Source of the DNA: Margaritifera margaritifera
Taxonomy: Eukaryota > Mollusca > Bivalvia > Unionida > Margaritiferidae
DNA length: 64,000 bases
Assembly (NCBI GenBank): GCA_029931535.1
Contig: JAQPZY010001675.1
Location: 6,843,501-6,907,500, forward strand
Direction: 5' to 3'
Part shown: piece by piece, positions 13,130 to 23,650 of the stretch
How positions within the stretch are numbered: position 1 is the stretch's first letter
Layout of the letters: the number at the start of each line of letters is the position of its first letter
Notes under the pieces: model-generated
The model's input: only the letters and a program-made list of their open reading frames with translations
Database searches by the model: none
What the model was told of the DNA's origin: nothing
Program-made: the position numbers and the translations under genes

Positions 13130-13560
13130 AAAGTAGGCATGATTAATCTATCTGTTTAGTTGGCATTCACAACTAGCACACTAAGAGCTTAAGCAGATTC
13201 ATAAGTCAATTTTGTAAAATCAATGCTTACTGCACAGCTCAAAAATGACATGATCATTATATTATGCTGTCACTGATATGATGTCACTTTGTGCCTAAGT
13301 GTATCATAGCTCTATGAACTCTGGGAAAGATTCAACATAAAATGATGTGGTTGCAACTTCTGTCTATTCTTAAATAACGAGGGGAGAAACAAAATTCTTA
13401 TAATAATCGCAAGAACAGTCCTGCGAAAGAAAATTATCAAGTCAATGAAAGTATGAGACCTTTAAAAATCATTACAAATTAATGACCTTCCGTAAATTGG
13501 CCATACAGGCTTTCTGTTGTGGAAAATCAATGTAATCTCATCGTTATCAAATTTTTCATT
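13130..13560 (+). repeat. Long dispersed repeat LDR-B, copy 1
   Basis: Aligns over about 330 bp with 50790-51120: 'aaatcaatgcttact', 'gatatgatgtcact', 'aaaatgatgtggttg.aacttctgtct', 'aacagtcct', 'aagtcaatgaaagtat' and 'caggctttctgtt'. It has no coding frame. Confidence 0.7.
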
Positions 13561-13679
13561 CCTTTATTATGATACTAAATATTTCACAATGAATAAGCAT
13601 TATCAATCTGATGACATATATATTGGTGACACAACAATACACATGTAATATTCTGAATTACTGCATGGAAAAAAGTATC

Positions 13680-14220
13680 ATTACTGGGACTACTAGTTTT
13701 AGGACTGGGACTGAAACTTTTTCCATGGAAGGAGTCTTGGGCTGCAACTTTCAAATTCCTACGGAGAACCCTGAATAGAGATAAATGGCCAAGAAGGTCA
13801 AAGTCAAGGTCACTAGGAGCACTTGTTTACATTTTAATTGGGTGGTCAATGGGGAAAGGTCACAGCAGTTAGCTGGTTAAAGTTTTTGAAGAAAAATCAG
13901 GAAAAATATCATTTCCATGGATAGATATTAGACTCTGAACCAGATTTACCAGTATACATGGAGCATCCTTGTGAATGATGGGTTCAAGGGTCCAAGGTTA
14001 AGGTTAAGGTTACAGCATGAATTGTTGTTTAGCTTTCTGGATAGATTGCAGCAATCTTTATGAACAGAATATATATTTTTTTCTATACATAGATTGTTAT
14101 CAGATTTAGAACACAAGTTTAACAGAGATGAAACATCTCTGGCAAGGAGACTGTTAAAAGGTCTCAGGTCAAGGTCATAGGCATTGTTTGGTATTTTGTT
14201 ATGAGAGCCACACTGACATT
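13680..14220 (+). repeat. Dispersed repeat of the 'aaggtcaaggtca' class
   Basis: Irregular repetition of 'tttccatgga', 'aggtcaaagtcaaggtca', 'gattgcagcaatctttatga' and 'ctcaggtcaaggtcatagg'. This is an old non-coding element close to an exon; only phrase-level similarity is seen. Confidence 0.45.
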
Positions 14221-14254
14221 ATCACAGGAGAGACAATAAATTTATAATTTTTAC

Positions 14255-14380
14255 CTGCAGCCAGCAGGCCGCAGCATGGATTGGCATCCAGCTGTCGTTG
14301 TCTCGGACATCTAGGGAGACATGTTCGTCCTGGAGAAACTCTACAACCTCAAGGTAACCATTGGCTGCTGCTACATGAAG
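14255..14380 (-). CDS. PPP1R16A: PPP1R16-like exon: fourth ankyrin repeat and start of fifth
   Basis: Acceptor CCCTTTCCAG|CTT and donor CTGCAG|GTAAAA; 42 codons, phase 0 at both ends. It reads LHVAAANGYLEVVEFLQDEH, then VSLDVRDNDSWMPIHAAACW, then LQ. It matches 'LHIAGANGYLRAAELLLDHG' and 'WDGWEPLHAAAFWGQ' of human PPP1R16B (recalled). Ankyrin features present: LHxAAxxGYLEVVEFL helices, D at the beta-turn, and W-P-HAAA of the next repeat. Odd points: the usual TPLH is split across the upstream junction (ATP|LH), and the Gly expected after HAAACW is Leu. The donor is weak after +4 (GTAAAA). Assignment is very secure. Confidence 0.94.
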
Positions 14381-14751
14381 CTGGAAAGGGAAAAAAAAAT
14401 ACCACTTGCTCAATACTCCAAACTCACTTCTAAAATTATTTCTCTGGATATGACTAATCTAACAAGTTCAATTTGACCTAATCTGGCCTGGATATAATCA
14501 ACAGACGTAAAGTCTGAACTTAAGCATAATCCAGCAATTGACTGGATTTCACCAACAGCACTTAAATCTGGACTTAAATTTAAGTCATAAACTAGCAATC
14601 TCACTGGATGAAAGTTACATAAAACTTAAATTTGACAAATCAAATTTCTTAAGACTACACTCTTCAGACATGTAAGTGAAATTGGGGCCTGATGAGATCA
14701 TATAAGAGCCCAACTTAAGTTAGAAAAAACAAATGTCTTAAGTCAAGACTT
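14381..14751. other. Intron sequence with local short repeats
   Basis: Contains loosely repeated 'taaatctggacttaa'-like motifs between 14490 and 14600. No element boundary is seen. Confidence 0.4.
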
Positions 14752-15094
14752 AAACTTTAAGATATGCACATGAAACTGTGCCCTGGCCTTTCCATCATAA
14801 AACTTTAAGATATGCACATGAAACTGTGGCCTGGCCTTGCCATCATAAAACTTTAAGATATGCACATGAAACTGTGGCCTGGCCTTTCCATCATAAAACT
14901 TTAAGATATGCACATGAAACTATGGTCTGGCCTTTCCATCATAAAACTTTAAGATATGCACATGAAACTGTGGCCTGGCCTTTCCATCATAAAACTTTAA
15001 GATATGCACATGAAACTGTGGCCTGGCCTTTCCATCATAAAACTTTAAGATATGCACATGAAACTGTAGCCTGGCATTTCTCTAATAAAACTTT
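14752..15094. repeat. 48-bp minisatellite, about 7 copies
   Basis: Unit 'aaaactttaagatatgcaca' plus 'tgaaactgtggcctggcctt' plus 'tccatcat'. The last copy is diverged. The 16-codon period yields a spurious open frame. Confidence 0.95.
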
Positions 15095-15159
15095 ACTCAA
15101 TTCCAAATCTTACTGAAGTAATTCTGACCAATCAAAAGACTGCACTCGTCAACTTAGAG

Positions 15160-15514
15160 TTAGATTTCTAAGTTTGGAGTAACAGTTATGACTTGAAATG
15201 TTGAGCAAAGTTTCTGATCCCCCAAAAGTAGGGAGTTTTTTTCTTGAAAATATTTAAAGTCTTTTTGTGTACTAAAATCATAAAAATGAGCAGGACTCAA
15301 AAAATTTCAGTTGGTCACTTGTCCTGCATGGCAAGTGACTTGGAACGTTTACTTGCCCTACAACTATTTAATTTATCATACACTATACATGATACTGAAT
15401 CTGTGAAAAATGCCACTAATCCAATCGGACAAGCATCATGTAAATGTTACTTGCCCTTCCTCAGTTACCACTCGTAAACATGAGCAGATGAGTGGAATTT
15501 TCTAGCCCTGCTGT
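15160..15514. mobile_element. Probable hAT-derived non-autonomous element, one end visible
   Basis: Interior rich in 'cacttgtcc', 'ggcaagtgac' and 'acttgccc', like the subterminal motifs of the hAT element at 29794. Right end 'gaattttctagccctg' followed by 'ctgtgttt'. No clear left terminus, so the boundary is a guess. Confidence 0.4.
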
Positions 15515-16022
15515 GTTTGTAAGTGTGCAGTTGGCCATGATTTTCAGAAGAATATATTTACTCCAAAATGTTTTGCAACTATGACTAATATGTGGGGGGA
15601 TGGATGGAGGGGTTGACTGATTGACCAATATATTAACTAAATGACTGATACCAATTTACGTCTAATAGAAGAAAGGCCAATTTGGGAGTTGAAGAAAAAG
15701 TTAAAGTAACATGTTAATCAATTTAGCTACACCAGAGCTTACCATAAGAAAAATATGCATATAGGATCTTGTTTAAATCTTTATGATGACAACAAATTTC
15801 AGTGCTGTCTAGTCTAGATACACTGTCCATACCGTGCAACAACTCTGAAAGTTATACTACAAACAGGTCATGTTAGGGACCGTAAAGCCCAGAAAGAAAG
15901 GTAAAAAAAACCACTGACTTTACTAAAGTGTGAATACAGTGTAATTTACAATACACATGTAGAGCTGAAGATTTAATTGTACTCTATGTTCATAAGCTGC
16001 CAAACTAGAATACAATTATCAG

Positions 16023-16243
16023 TACCATCTATACTCGCATATAAGTCGGCTCCAAATGCAAACAACATAGACCCTGATCTGCCGTCGCATAATGCGACGG
16101 CAGATCAGGGTCTATGTTGTTTGTTCTACTGATTAGTCCTTACAAACTGCATAGACCCAGATCTGCTGGTGCATTATGCGACGGCAGATCTGGGTCTATG
16201 CAGTTTGCAGTTGGTATTAGCTTATACACGAGTATAGACGGTA
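16023..16243 (+). mobile_element. DH-MITE, best-preserved copy (reference for the family)
   Basis: Structure: TA; TIR 'ccatctatactcgcatataa'; hairpin A at 16059-16123 (perfect); spacer 'ttctactgattagtcctta'; hairpin B at about 16145-16207; 'gcagttggtattagc'; closing TIR 'ttatacacgagtatagacgg'; TA. Hairpin A arms read 'aaacaacatagaccctgatc', hairpin B arms 'aaactgcatagacccagatc'. The two share the core 'atagaccc.gatctgc.g..gcat' but differ at fixed positions. It is non-coding. TA at both ends suggests a 2-bp TA target duplication (inference), as for Tc1/mariner-like and some other DNA transposons. Confidence 0.92.
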
Positions 16244-16599
16244 TGTGAAAATCTACAAAAATCCCTATGAGAACTTTAGTGTACCACAAGGAATTCTCTA
16301 GACCAATGAATAATAAGTAAAAATACTTTCCAGACAAACTTTATTTACATAATTTCTATTCTCTGGAAAACAGACACTAGTTATTGGTTCTGAATCCTGA
16401 TGCAAGTAATTAGAAGAAATGTATGTCAACAGAGTTTATCCAAGTCATGTATAGTCCCTGAAACTATTTATATGCATGGTACTTGAGACAAGCACCTCAA
16501 TGAAATGGAAAGAAGTGTTCCTTAGAATGGAGTGTCACCTACAAACGACATTATATTTAAACAGCTTTCTGCCTCTCCAAATGACAGGAATCCTAGCAT
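16244..16599. other. Intron sequence, nothing recognised
   Basis: AT-rich, no element recognised. Confidence 0.5.
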
Positions 16600-16740
16600 A
16601 TTAGCTTACAAATATTAATAATATAATTATAAATATAGCTTACAAATATTAATAATATAATTATAAACAATATTAGCTTACAAATATTAATAATATAATT
16701 ATTAATAATATTTATAATATTAGCATATTAGCTTACAAAC
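16600..16740. repeat. AT-rich short tandem repeat
   Basis: Three copies of 'tagcttacaaatattaataa' plus 'tataattata' with extra ATT-rich filler. Confidence 0.85.
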
Positions 16741-16863
16741 TTTAGCCTAATACTGTACCAAAGTACAAAGTGGAATAAAAGTAACTACGTACAAAATATA
16801 TGACTTTCAACAAACTTTAACACAGACCTTAAAATTGCTGGCAATGACATTAATGATATCATT

Positions 16864-17170
16864 TGCACAAGAAAACTGTTAACTATCTGTCTTGGCATTC
16901 ACATGCCAGACCAAAATTTAATCAACATACTGATAGTTGCATTAAATCTGAACATGATCAATCTGCCAGAAAATTTATAACTATATGTCTCGGCATTCAC
17001 ATGCCAGACCAAAATTTAATCAACATACTAATAGTTGCATTAAATCTGAATATGATGCAATCTGCCAGAAAATGTATAACTATATGTCTCGGCATTCACA
17101 TGCCAGACCAAAATTTAATCAACATACTAATAGTTGCATTAAATCTGAATATGATGCAATCTGCCAGAAT
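16864..17170. repeat. 99-bp tandem repeat, 3 copies
   Basis: Unit includes 'tctgccagaaaatttataac', 'tatatgtctcggcattcaca', 'tgccagaccaaaatttaatc' and 'aacatactaatagttgcatt'. The 33-codon period gives overlapping spurious frames. Confidence 0.93.
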
Positions 17171-17206
17171 TCCATACAAATCAATTACAAAAATTTGGGT
17201 GAAAGA

Positions 17207-17301
17207 AACTTAAATGTAAGAGTTAACTTAAATGTAAGAGTTAACTTAAATGTAAGAGTTAACTTAAATGTAAGAGTTAACTTAAATGTAAGAGTTAACT
17301 T
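17207..17301. repeat. 18-bp tandem repeat, 5.3 perfect copies
   Basis: Unit 'aacttaaatgtaagagtt', no mismatches seen. It lies 36 bp after the 99-bp array. Confidence 0.95.
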
Positions 17302-18391
17302 CCTTTACAATGTCATACAAAATGAGATGACTAAAAGGTCAGTCATAAAAAGAATTGTCTTTTGCTACAAACTCAGAGCCATTTATTTTAATGTCTAACT
17401 TCTGATTCGACTCCAGACTGATTATCAGTCTACTGAACTTAGAAAACACATAACCACAGTGAATACCTTTTAACCATAATGCAAGAAAGAAAACAATGTT
17501 CACTAATGAAGCCATATCGTATTTATGAGGTTACTGACAATACAAAATGTGGTAACTGCTACTGCTGTTTCTCTTTCATCAACATACCATAAGCCACCTA
17601 TCCTCCCAGTCCTATAGATATGAGTGTAAGAGACTAAAACTTGATTGATTTATTCATCACGTCTCTAATGATCCATTATTCTTGCTAATTAAGCCATATA
17701 TTAGCTAAATATTGGTGCAAAATGACCTATAGAACAATTGAAAAACTTTCTACTGTTTTCTTTTCCTCCTACAATAAGTTACAATAATTTTCAAGCTTCA
17801 GACGATTAAAAAAACTATACTTGTGTCCAGAAAACACGAATGCCCTTGCCCAATGTAAAATTAAAGGAAACCATAGTTTAAGATGCAAGGCAAATTTCTA
17901 ATCAAAGCAAAGTTAGTAACTTGCAAAGAGACAGAAAGTTGAAAATTTAACTTGAATTTGGTAATCTGGATATCAATACCATACCAAATTTGGTTTCATT
18001 TAATGCAGTCCTTCAAAAAAGTTATTGAGCAGAAACAAAATTCAGGATTTAAAGTAAATGGGGGGCATAATTTAGTCCAAAATACACCAAACAAGATTAC
18101 AATGAATGCAGTGATAGAAAAATGTTGAAAATCCATGGCTGTCGCTGGACAACCAGCCTGGTAAATTACTGTGATTGCCCCCAAAATTGCTATAATAAAA
18201 AAATTTCAACAACTTTTTTCATATATATATATACATGTATATATATTCCTAATTACAAACAATACTTGTAAACTTGCAACTCACCATCAGTCCTGCTATA
18301 TGGAAAGTGTCACATGTTTACACACTTATTTACTCTGTTTGAGATCAGCAAATAAAAGATAATCAAACAATTTCCTTTTTTTGATGGTGTT
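17302..18391. other. Intron sequence; one decayed dispersed repeat
   Basis: Around 17940-18180 the phrases 'ataccaaatttggtttcatt', 'cagtccttcaaaaaagttat' and 'gagcagaaacaaaa' match the repeat class at 26.9-27.7 kb. The rest is unrecognised. Confidence 0.45.
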
Positions 18392-18486
18392 TTGTAGTCC
18401 AATAAATTGACCCCCAAACCTGTAATGGTATTGATGGGTAACTACCTATCAATATGAATACAGGTTTGGGGTCTGATTTATTTTAC

Positions 18487-18488
<2 letters not shown>
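18392..18488. mobile_element. Small palindromic (foldback) MITE
   Basis: About 45-bp imperfect inverted arms: left 'gtagtccaataaattgaccc' with 'ccaaacctgta', right ending 'tacaggtttggggtctgatt' and 'tattttactac'. The loop is 'gatgggtaactacc'. It abuts the MS-MITE that follows. Confidence 0.75.
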
Positions 18489-18862
<374 letters not shown>

Positions 18863-19408
18863 GGTGTTTTGTTGCCATCAGCTTTCTAGTAGTAGGTCAC
18901 GCCTGACCAAAAACTTACCTATATGTTATGTTTATCTGAGTTTATATCATTACAGTTCACACTGTCGCTAATCCCACACTATTATTTCTGTGTCAAAACT
19001 GTCTGGTAAATGTAAACTTTTCACATGGGACTTTTGCTTAACTATTACACTACAAGCCAATATAGTATGCAACAACAATTGCAATTCGTTTGATTCTTTA
19101 TACTTGTCATATTCCTTTAGCTAAAGTTAGCCATCATAAACAACTGTCACATGCTCTACAGCAACTTCCCATTTCTTCAACTGACCAATGGGAAAGTGTA
19201 CTATTAAATCATAGGCATTCAGTGTGTCAAGTCAAAGATAAAAGATACCACGACCATAAGTTGGTGTGTTGACAAAAGACAAGCATTCGCAAGTCTTGTT
19301 TCTGTAAGGGTTCACCCTGAAGGGCTAGTAGCACAGAATGTAATTACTTAATTAGATAATGAGTAGCTGACACATGTGAATCAGAGTGCTTCATACCTCT
19401 AGAAATCA
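18863..19408. other. Intron sequence, nothing recognised
   Basis: No repeats or element ends were identified. Confidence 0.5.
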
Positions 19409-19577
19409 CCCAACACTCAAATACAGAATTATATGGAGTTGATCTGGGCACCCTGATATAGGTATCCAACACTCAAATACAGAATTATATGGAGTTGATC
19501 TGGGCACCCTGATATAGGTACCCAACACTCAAATACAGAATTATATGGAGTTGATCTGGGCACCCTGATATAGGTAC
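19409..19577. repeat. 56-bp tandem repeat, 3 copies
   Basis: Unit 'cccaacactcaaatacagaa' plus 'ttatatggagttgatctggg' plus 'caccctgatataggta'. The copies are virtually identical. Confidence 0.95.
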
Positions 19578-19639
19578 CCAGAGGAACAATGTGAGGATCA
19601 AATGTTTGTCACTGGAAAAAATATAAAATTCCATTATAA

Positions 19640-19761
19640 TTTCTAACATGATAATTTTTTAAAAATATTTTTTGGTTGCCTGACTGGGCTCTCAAATTGG
19701 GAAAAATGGTTGCCCAGCATTAATTTCTGGTTGTCCCAAGCAATGGATTTTTCTACCCCTG
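19640..19761. mobile_element. Possible hAT-like terminal fragment
   Basis: 'ggttgcctgactgggctc', 'ggttgcccagcat' and the end 'ggatttttctacccctg' resemble subterminal repeats and a CAGGG-type terminus. The left end was not found. Confidence 0.3.
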
Positions 19762-20059
19762 CATCCATGGTACATTATACATCCACACCATGTTAAATAG
19801 TCCTCTATGTTGACCAATGGTCCTCAACGACCTGGACTTTTGGTCAAGGTATGCAGTCTTGAACTACCGGTAAACTTAATGTGCAGAAACCCTTATTTTC
19901 TTATCAGACTTACCATGACCTCTGACCTCTAGACACCAAAATCTGCAGGTTGCTTTATTTTCCAAAGTGTACACCATCCACAGCTTGGTCATGAAATTTA
20001 CTCAAGGATAAAAGTTATTCTGCAAAACCCATTGTTCATTCAGCCACAATGACATGGAC

Positions 20060-20383
20060 CCTTTGAGTGCTTGACCCCAAAAGATCAGCTTAGGTTGGTT
20101 ACTGTGGCATGTCCTTGGCCAAGGCACTTTACTCCAATTGCTTCAGCAATAAATAATCTACTTGTGTTGCTGTGCCATAAAACACAAATCCTTAAGTGCA
20201 TTAGCCATCCACTAACTGTAGTCCATGTAGAATTAATGTTATTATGCAAAAAAAAAATCTTCTTTCAGTCAGTGACCTTGAACTTTTGACCTTTTAACTC
20301 CAAGATCAATTTGCTTCTTCCTTACCCCAAGAGTGAGTTACCCACCAAGTTTGGTCTCAGTATGTGATATAGAACTAATGATA
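20060..20383 (+). repeat. Dispersed repeat, left part, with a truncated SINE; split by Tigger
   Basis: 20084-20190 matches the SINE body at 47.28 kb ('ccaaggcactttactccaat', 'ctacttgtgttgctgt'). From 20265 the phrases 'cagtcagtgacctt', 'tgaccttttaactccaagat', 'ttcttacccta'-type and 'ccaagtttggtct' continue after the transposon at 23482-23650, where much of the block is duplicated in diverged form. Confidence 0.6.
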
Positions 20384-20414
20384 CAGTGAAACCCCGCTAC
20401 AACGCGAATTCGGA

Positions 20415-20715
20415 TATAACGCGATCGTGGCGTGGCTCCCAAAATTTCATATATTCATTCGCACATGAAAATGTTTTTATTTCAAAGTACGAGAAATAGT
20501 GTATAAAATGTGTATATTACAGTATCATTTTGGGGAAGAGATCGCGTATGAATTCGAGTATAATACGTTTGTGGCGTGGTTCCTGAAATTTTATATACAT
20601 GTATTTTTCTCGTACACGGAATTTTTTTTTTAAGTACGAGAAATAGTGTATAAAAAGTTTATTATCACTTTGGAGAAGAGATCACGTATGAATTCGATCA
20701 TGGCGTGACTTCTGG
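20415..20715. repeat. Subterminal repeats of the Tigger element
   Basis: 'aagtacgagaaatagtgtat' followed by 'aagagatc.cgtatgaattcg' occurs twice (near 20485 and 20634), and 'gtggcgtggctcc' has variants near 20428, 20571 and 20700. Such internal repeats may be transposase-binding sites (inference). Confidence 0.75.
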
Positions 20716-21037
20716 AATTTAACAATTTCACCAATTTCTTGAAGTGTTATGCCAAAATACACATTATCGGTATACAATCATTGCTCAAACAATAGCCGAC
20801 ATGTGTTTCTTCTTTAACTGCATACACAACCAAGCACCAGACAATGCGGTGGTTGATCAAAGAAAAAAAAACTAAAGCCGCCAACATATTCGCTGGGTGT
20901 GGGGCGGTGTTATTAGACGCAATCTGAAATTGAAAGGGTATGAAATTCTACATGCGGTCAGCGGATTGTACATGTGTATGGTGTTTGCCTATGAACTTGT
21001 TATTAATTTCCTATCTTTTGAAAACTATTTTACCGTT

Positions 21038-22682
21038 ATGGATAAGCAAGTTCACAAATGCAAGTCGTTCTCTGCCCAAGAGAAATTGTACGCCTTGGAT
21101 CAACTAAAGAAGGGCAAACAACAAACTCAGCTTGCCAGAGATCTAGGAATTTGCGAATCTACCCTGCGAGGATGGAAAAAAGAAGAAGAAAAGCTTCGTA
21201 GCCTAACCTGCATTATAGAAGAGGAAACTGGTTTACAGCGTAAAAAGATCAAGTTAGCTGAAGACGAAAGCCTAGATTCAGCTGTGTACCAATGGTTTGT
21301 CCAGGCTCGATCAGAAGGAGTTCCCATTTCTGGCCCTATTCTGAAAGCTCAAGCAGAGAAATTTGATCGCCGTTATCAATGGAGATGATTCCTAATTTAA
21401 GGCGAGTAATGGCTGGCTGGACAGATTCAAAAAAAGGCACACTATCAGCCAGGTTCTTGTGTCTGGGGAAATCCGCTCAGCTGATAAAGAAGCTGCCGAT
21501 TCCTACCCAATTGAGCTTAAAAAGTTGCTGGCGGAAGGTTGCTACACAGCCGATCAAGTTTACAACTGTGACGAGACTCGTTTATGCTTTAAAATGTTAC
21601 CCGATCACACCCTCGCAACCAAGACTGATAGTCAAAAACGAGAAGGCTTTAAGAAGAGGAAGGACCGAGTCACTCTCTTGTTTTGCGTCAACAAGTCTGG
21701 CAGCCACAAAGTCAGACCTCTGATGATTGGAAAATCGAGGTTTCCCAGATGTTTTCATCATGTTAATATGAAGGCCCTTCCCTTTGAATACACCAACAGC
21801 AAGAATGCATGGATGAATAGCTCCATATTTGAACACTGGTTCCATAAAACTTTCGTGCCAGCCGTTCGGGCTCATTTGCGAAAACTCAAGCAGGAGCAAA
21901 AAGCTCTCCTTCTGCTGGATAATTGCCCTGCCCACCCCCCTGCAGAAAATCTTATCAGTCATGATGGCAAGATTAAAGTATCTTATCTCCCGAAGAACAC
22001 TACGTCAGAAATTCAGCCACTGGACCAAGGCATCATATCGGTATTTAAGCAAAACTATCGTCGTGAAATGATCATGCGGATGGTAGCGGATAACAACTAC
22101 TCCTTGGACACATCACTGGCATCACTCAACTTGAAAGAAGTCTGTCACATCGGCGGGAAAGCCTGGGATGCTATCTCTGCACGTTGCATTGAACGATGCT
22201 GGATAAAGGGTCTTGGTCCAGCTTTTCCGTCATCTACACACGATGATAGTGATGACGACGAGCCAGAATTTACTGGATTCACTGAAGACGATGTAAGTTT
22301 AGCCGAAGAAGCACTCAGAGAATATGAGCATAATCATCATGATATCCTCAACTGGTATTCAGCAGATGACATCTGCCCCATATATGAGCACATCTCAGAT
22401 GACGAAATTGTTGCAAATGTCAGCGGGAAGAATGAAGCTGCTCAACCAGAGCCCAAAGCCAGTGACGCTAATGACGACGACGATGATGATGGCACCCCAA
22501 CTCCACCACCAAAAGTGTCCGAGGCAGTAGAGCACCTAGAAGCCAGTTTGAGGTGGCTGGAAACTCAAGATGTGGACAGCGTAAAAATCCTACAACTCAG
22601 AAGCATTCTTGACTTTGCTAGAAGCCAACAATCCACGACAAAGAAGCAGACTTCACTAGATAGATTTTTTAAGAAGTGTTGA
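21038..22682 (+). pseudogene. Tigger/Jerky-family transposase with two lesions
   Basis: About 547 codons from ATG 21038 (MDKQVHK). N-terminus: CENP-B/pipsqueak-like helix-turn-helix (SAQEKLYALDQLKKGK, then LARDLGICESTLRGWKKEEE). A second DNA-binding segment follows (AVYQWFVQARSEGVPISGP, then FKASNGWLDRFKKRH). DDE_1 core: NCDET (first Asp), LLLDNCPAH (second) and EIQPLDQG (third), so all three catalytic acids are present. The C-terminus is acidic with Asp runs. Lesions: one extra base near 21368 shifts the frame (FD|AVING expected), and TAA at 21393-21395 lies just before FKASNGW. From there the frame is open to TGA at 22682. Not functional as it stands; no sign of host use. Confidence 0.93.
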
Positions 22683-23388
22683 AATTTAAAATTATGGAGT
22701 CATGCAACCAGATAGACTTTGCACTTTGCGCAATGATTAGTAGAGTCGATTTCACGTGTTTCTTTCGACATTCACAAAATCAGAAGTAAAAGTTATACGC
22801 TGAAAACGTGTTGATTGTTAATTATTCTTGCTGTTGTCGTTCAAATGCATAGGCGTACAAGTGTTAATTAGTGGGCATTTACAATGGATAAAGGTGCACG
22901 GAAACGCATGAGAAAATTTTAGCAGTATGAAATTTATACAGACACCGTTCATAGACCCTGGAACGTAATGAACCGTACATGTGCTTCGGTCTTTCATAAT
23001 GTAATTTTGCTGTTCTTTTTTCCCACTAAATTCAAACACATAATGATCTGTGACAAAATTATTGAATAGTTTAAATATGTATGCAATTTATGCAATGGAT
23101 TTACATGCATTATCGATGAAATGCATGTTACGACGGTTCGATATCAGACAGTAAGCAAACGGTGTTAATACTCTGTTCATTAGACATTGAATTCAGAGAA
23201 TGAATCAGACAATGATCTGTGACAAAACTATTGAATATTTTAAATCTGTGTTCAATTTTTCAATGGAATTACATGCATTATGGATTAACTGCATGCCGCG
23301 ACAGCTCGATATCAGATAGTAAACGGTGTTGATACCCTATTCATGCTATACATTAGACGTGTATACGTTGTTCTCTGAATAAAGTAAA

Positions 23389-23481
23389 ATACAGTAAAAC
23401 CCCGCAATAACGCGACCCCGCTTTTTCCGCGATCGAATTTTATGGACCCCAAATATCGCGTTATAGCGGGGTTTCACTGTA
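23389..23481. repeat. Palindromic right terminus of the Tigger element
   Basis: A second, inward-facing copy of the terminal motif ('tacagtaaaaccccgcaata' near 23390) pairs with the true end at 23479, making a hairpin of about 90 nt rich in 'cgcg'. Either the terminus was duplicated in inverted orientation or a tiny MITE of the same family landed there. Confidence 0.8.
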
Positions 23482-23650
23482 TTGTGTGGAAACCATTTTT
23501 CTTCCTTCAGTCAGTGACTTTGACCTCTGACCTTTTGAGCCCAAGGTCGATAGACTTCTTTCTTACCCTAAGTGTCAGCTATCAACAAAGTCTGGCAAAG
23601 GTATGTGCTGTAGAACTTAATTTATCAAGCAGAAAAAGAAAAAGTTAATG
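23482..23650 (+). repeat. Dispersed repeat, right part, interrupted by Tigger
   Basis: 'ttcagtcagtgactttgacc', 'tctgaccttttgagcccaag', 'ttcttaccctaagtgtcagc' and 'caaagtctggcaaaggtatg' repeat the layout of 20265-20381. Confidence 0.65.

Larger units (their letters stand above)
20384..23479 (+). mobile_element. Tigger/pogo-type DNA transposon, nearly complete
   Basis: Length 3096 bp. Left end 'cagtgaaaccccgctacaac' and right end reading inward 'cagtgaaaccccgctataac', identical apart from one base over the first 23. A TA dinucleotide flanks both sides (20382-20383 and 23480-23481), the TA target duplication of the Tc1/mariner-pogo superfamily. It contains a single transposase gene (21038-22682), subterminal repeats on the left and a palindromic right end. 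It is inserted into an older dispersed repeat in the opposite orientation to the host gene. The well-kept ends and only two coding lesions suggest a young insertion. Confidence 0.93.

Noticed and set aside
13990..14012. Telomere-like 'ggttaaggttaaggtta'
   Set aside because: Only about two and a half units, not TTAGGG, and part of a dispersed repeat rich in 'aaggt' motifs.
21038..22682. Host-domesticated Tigger/Jerky gene
   Set aside because: The frameshift, the stop codon, intact TIRs and the TA duplication show an ordinary dead transposon copy.
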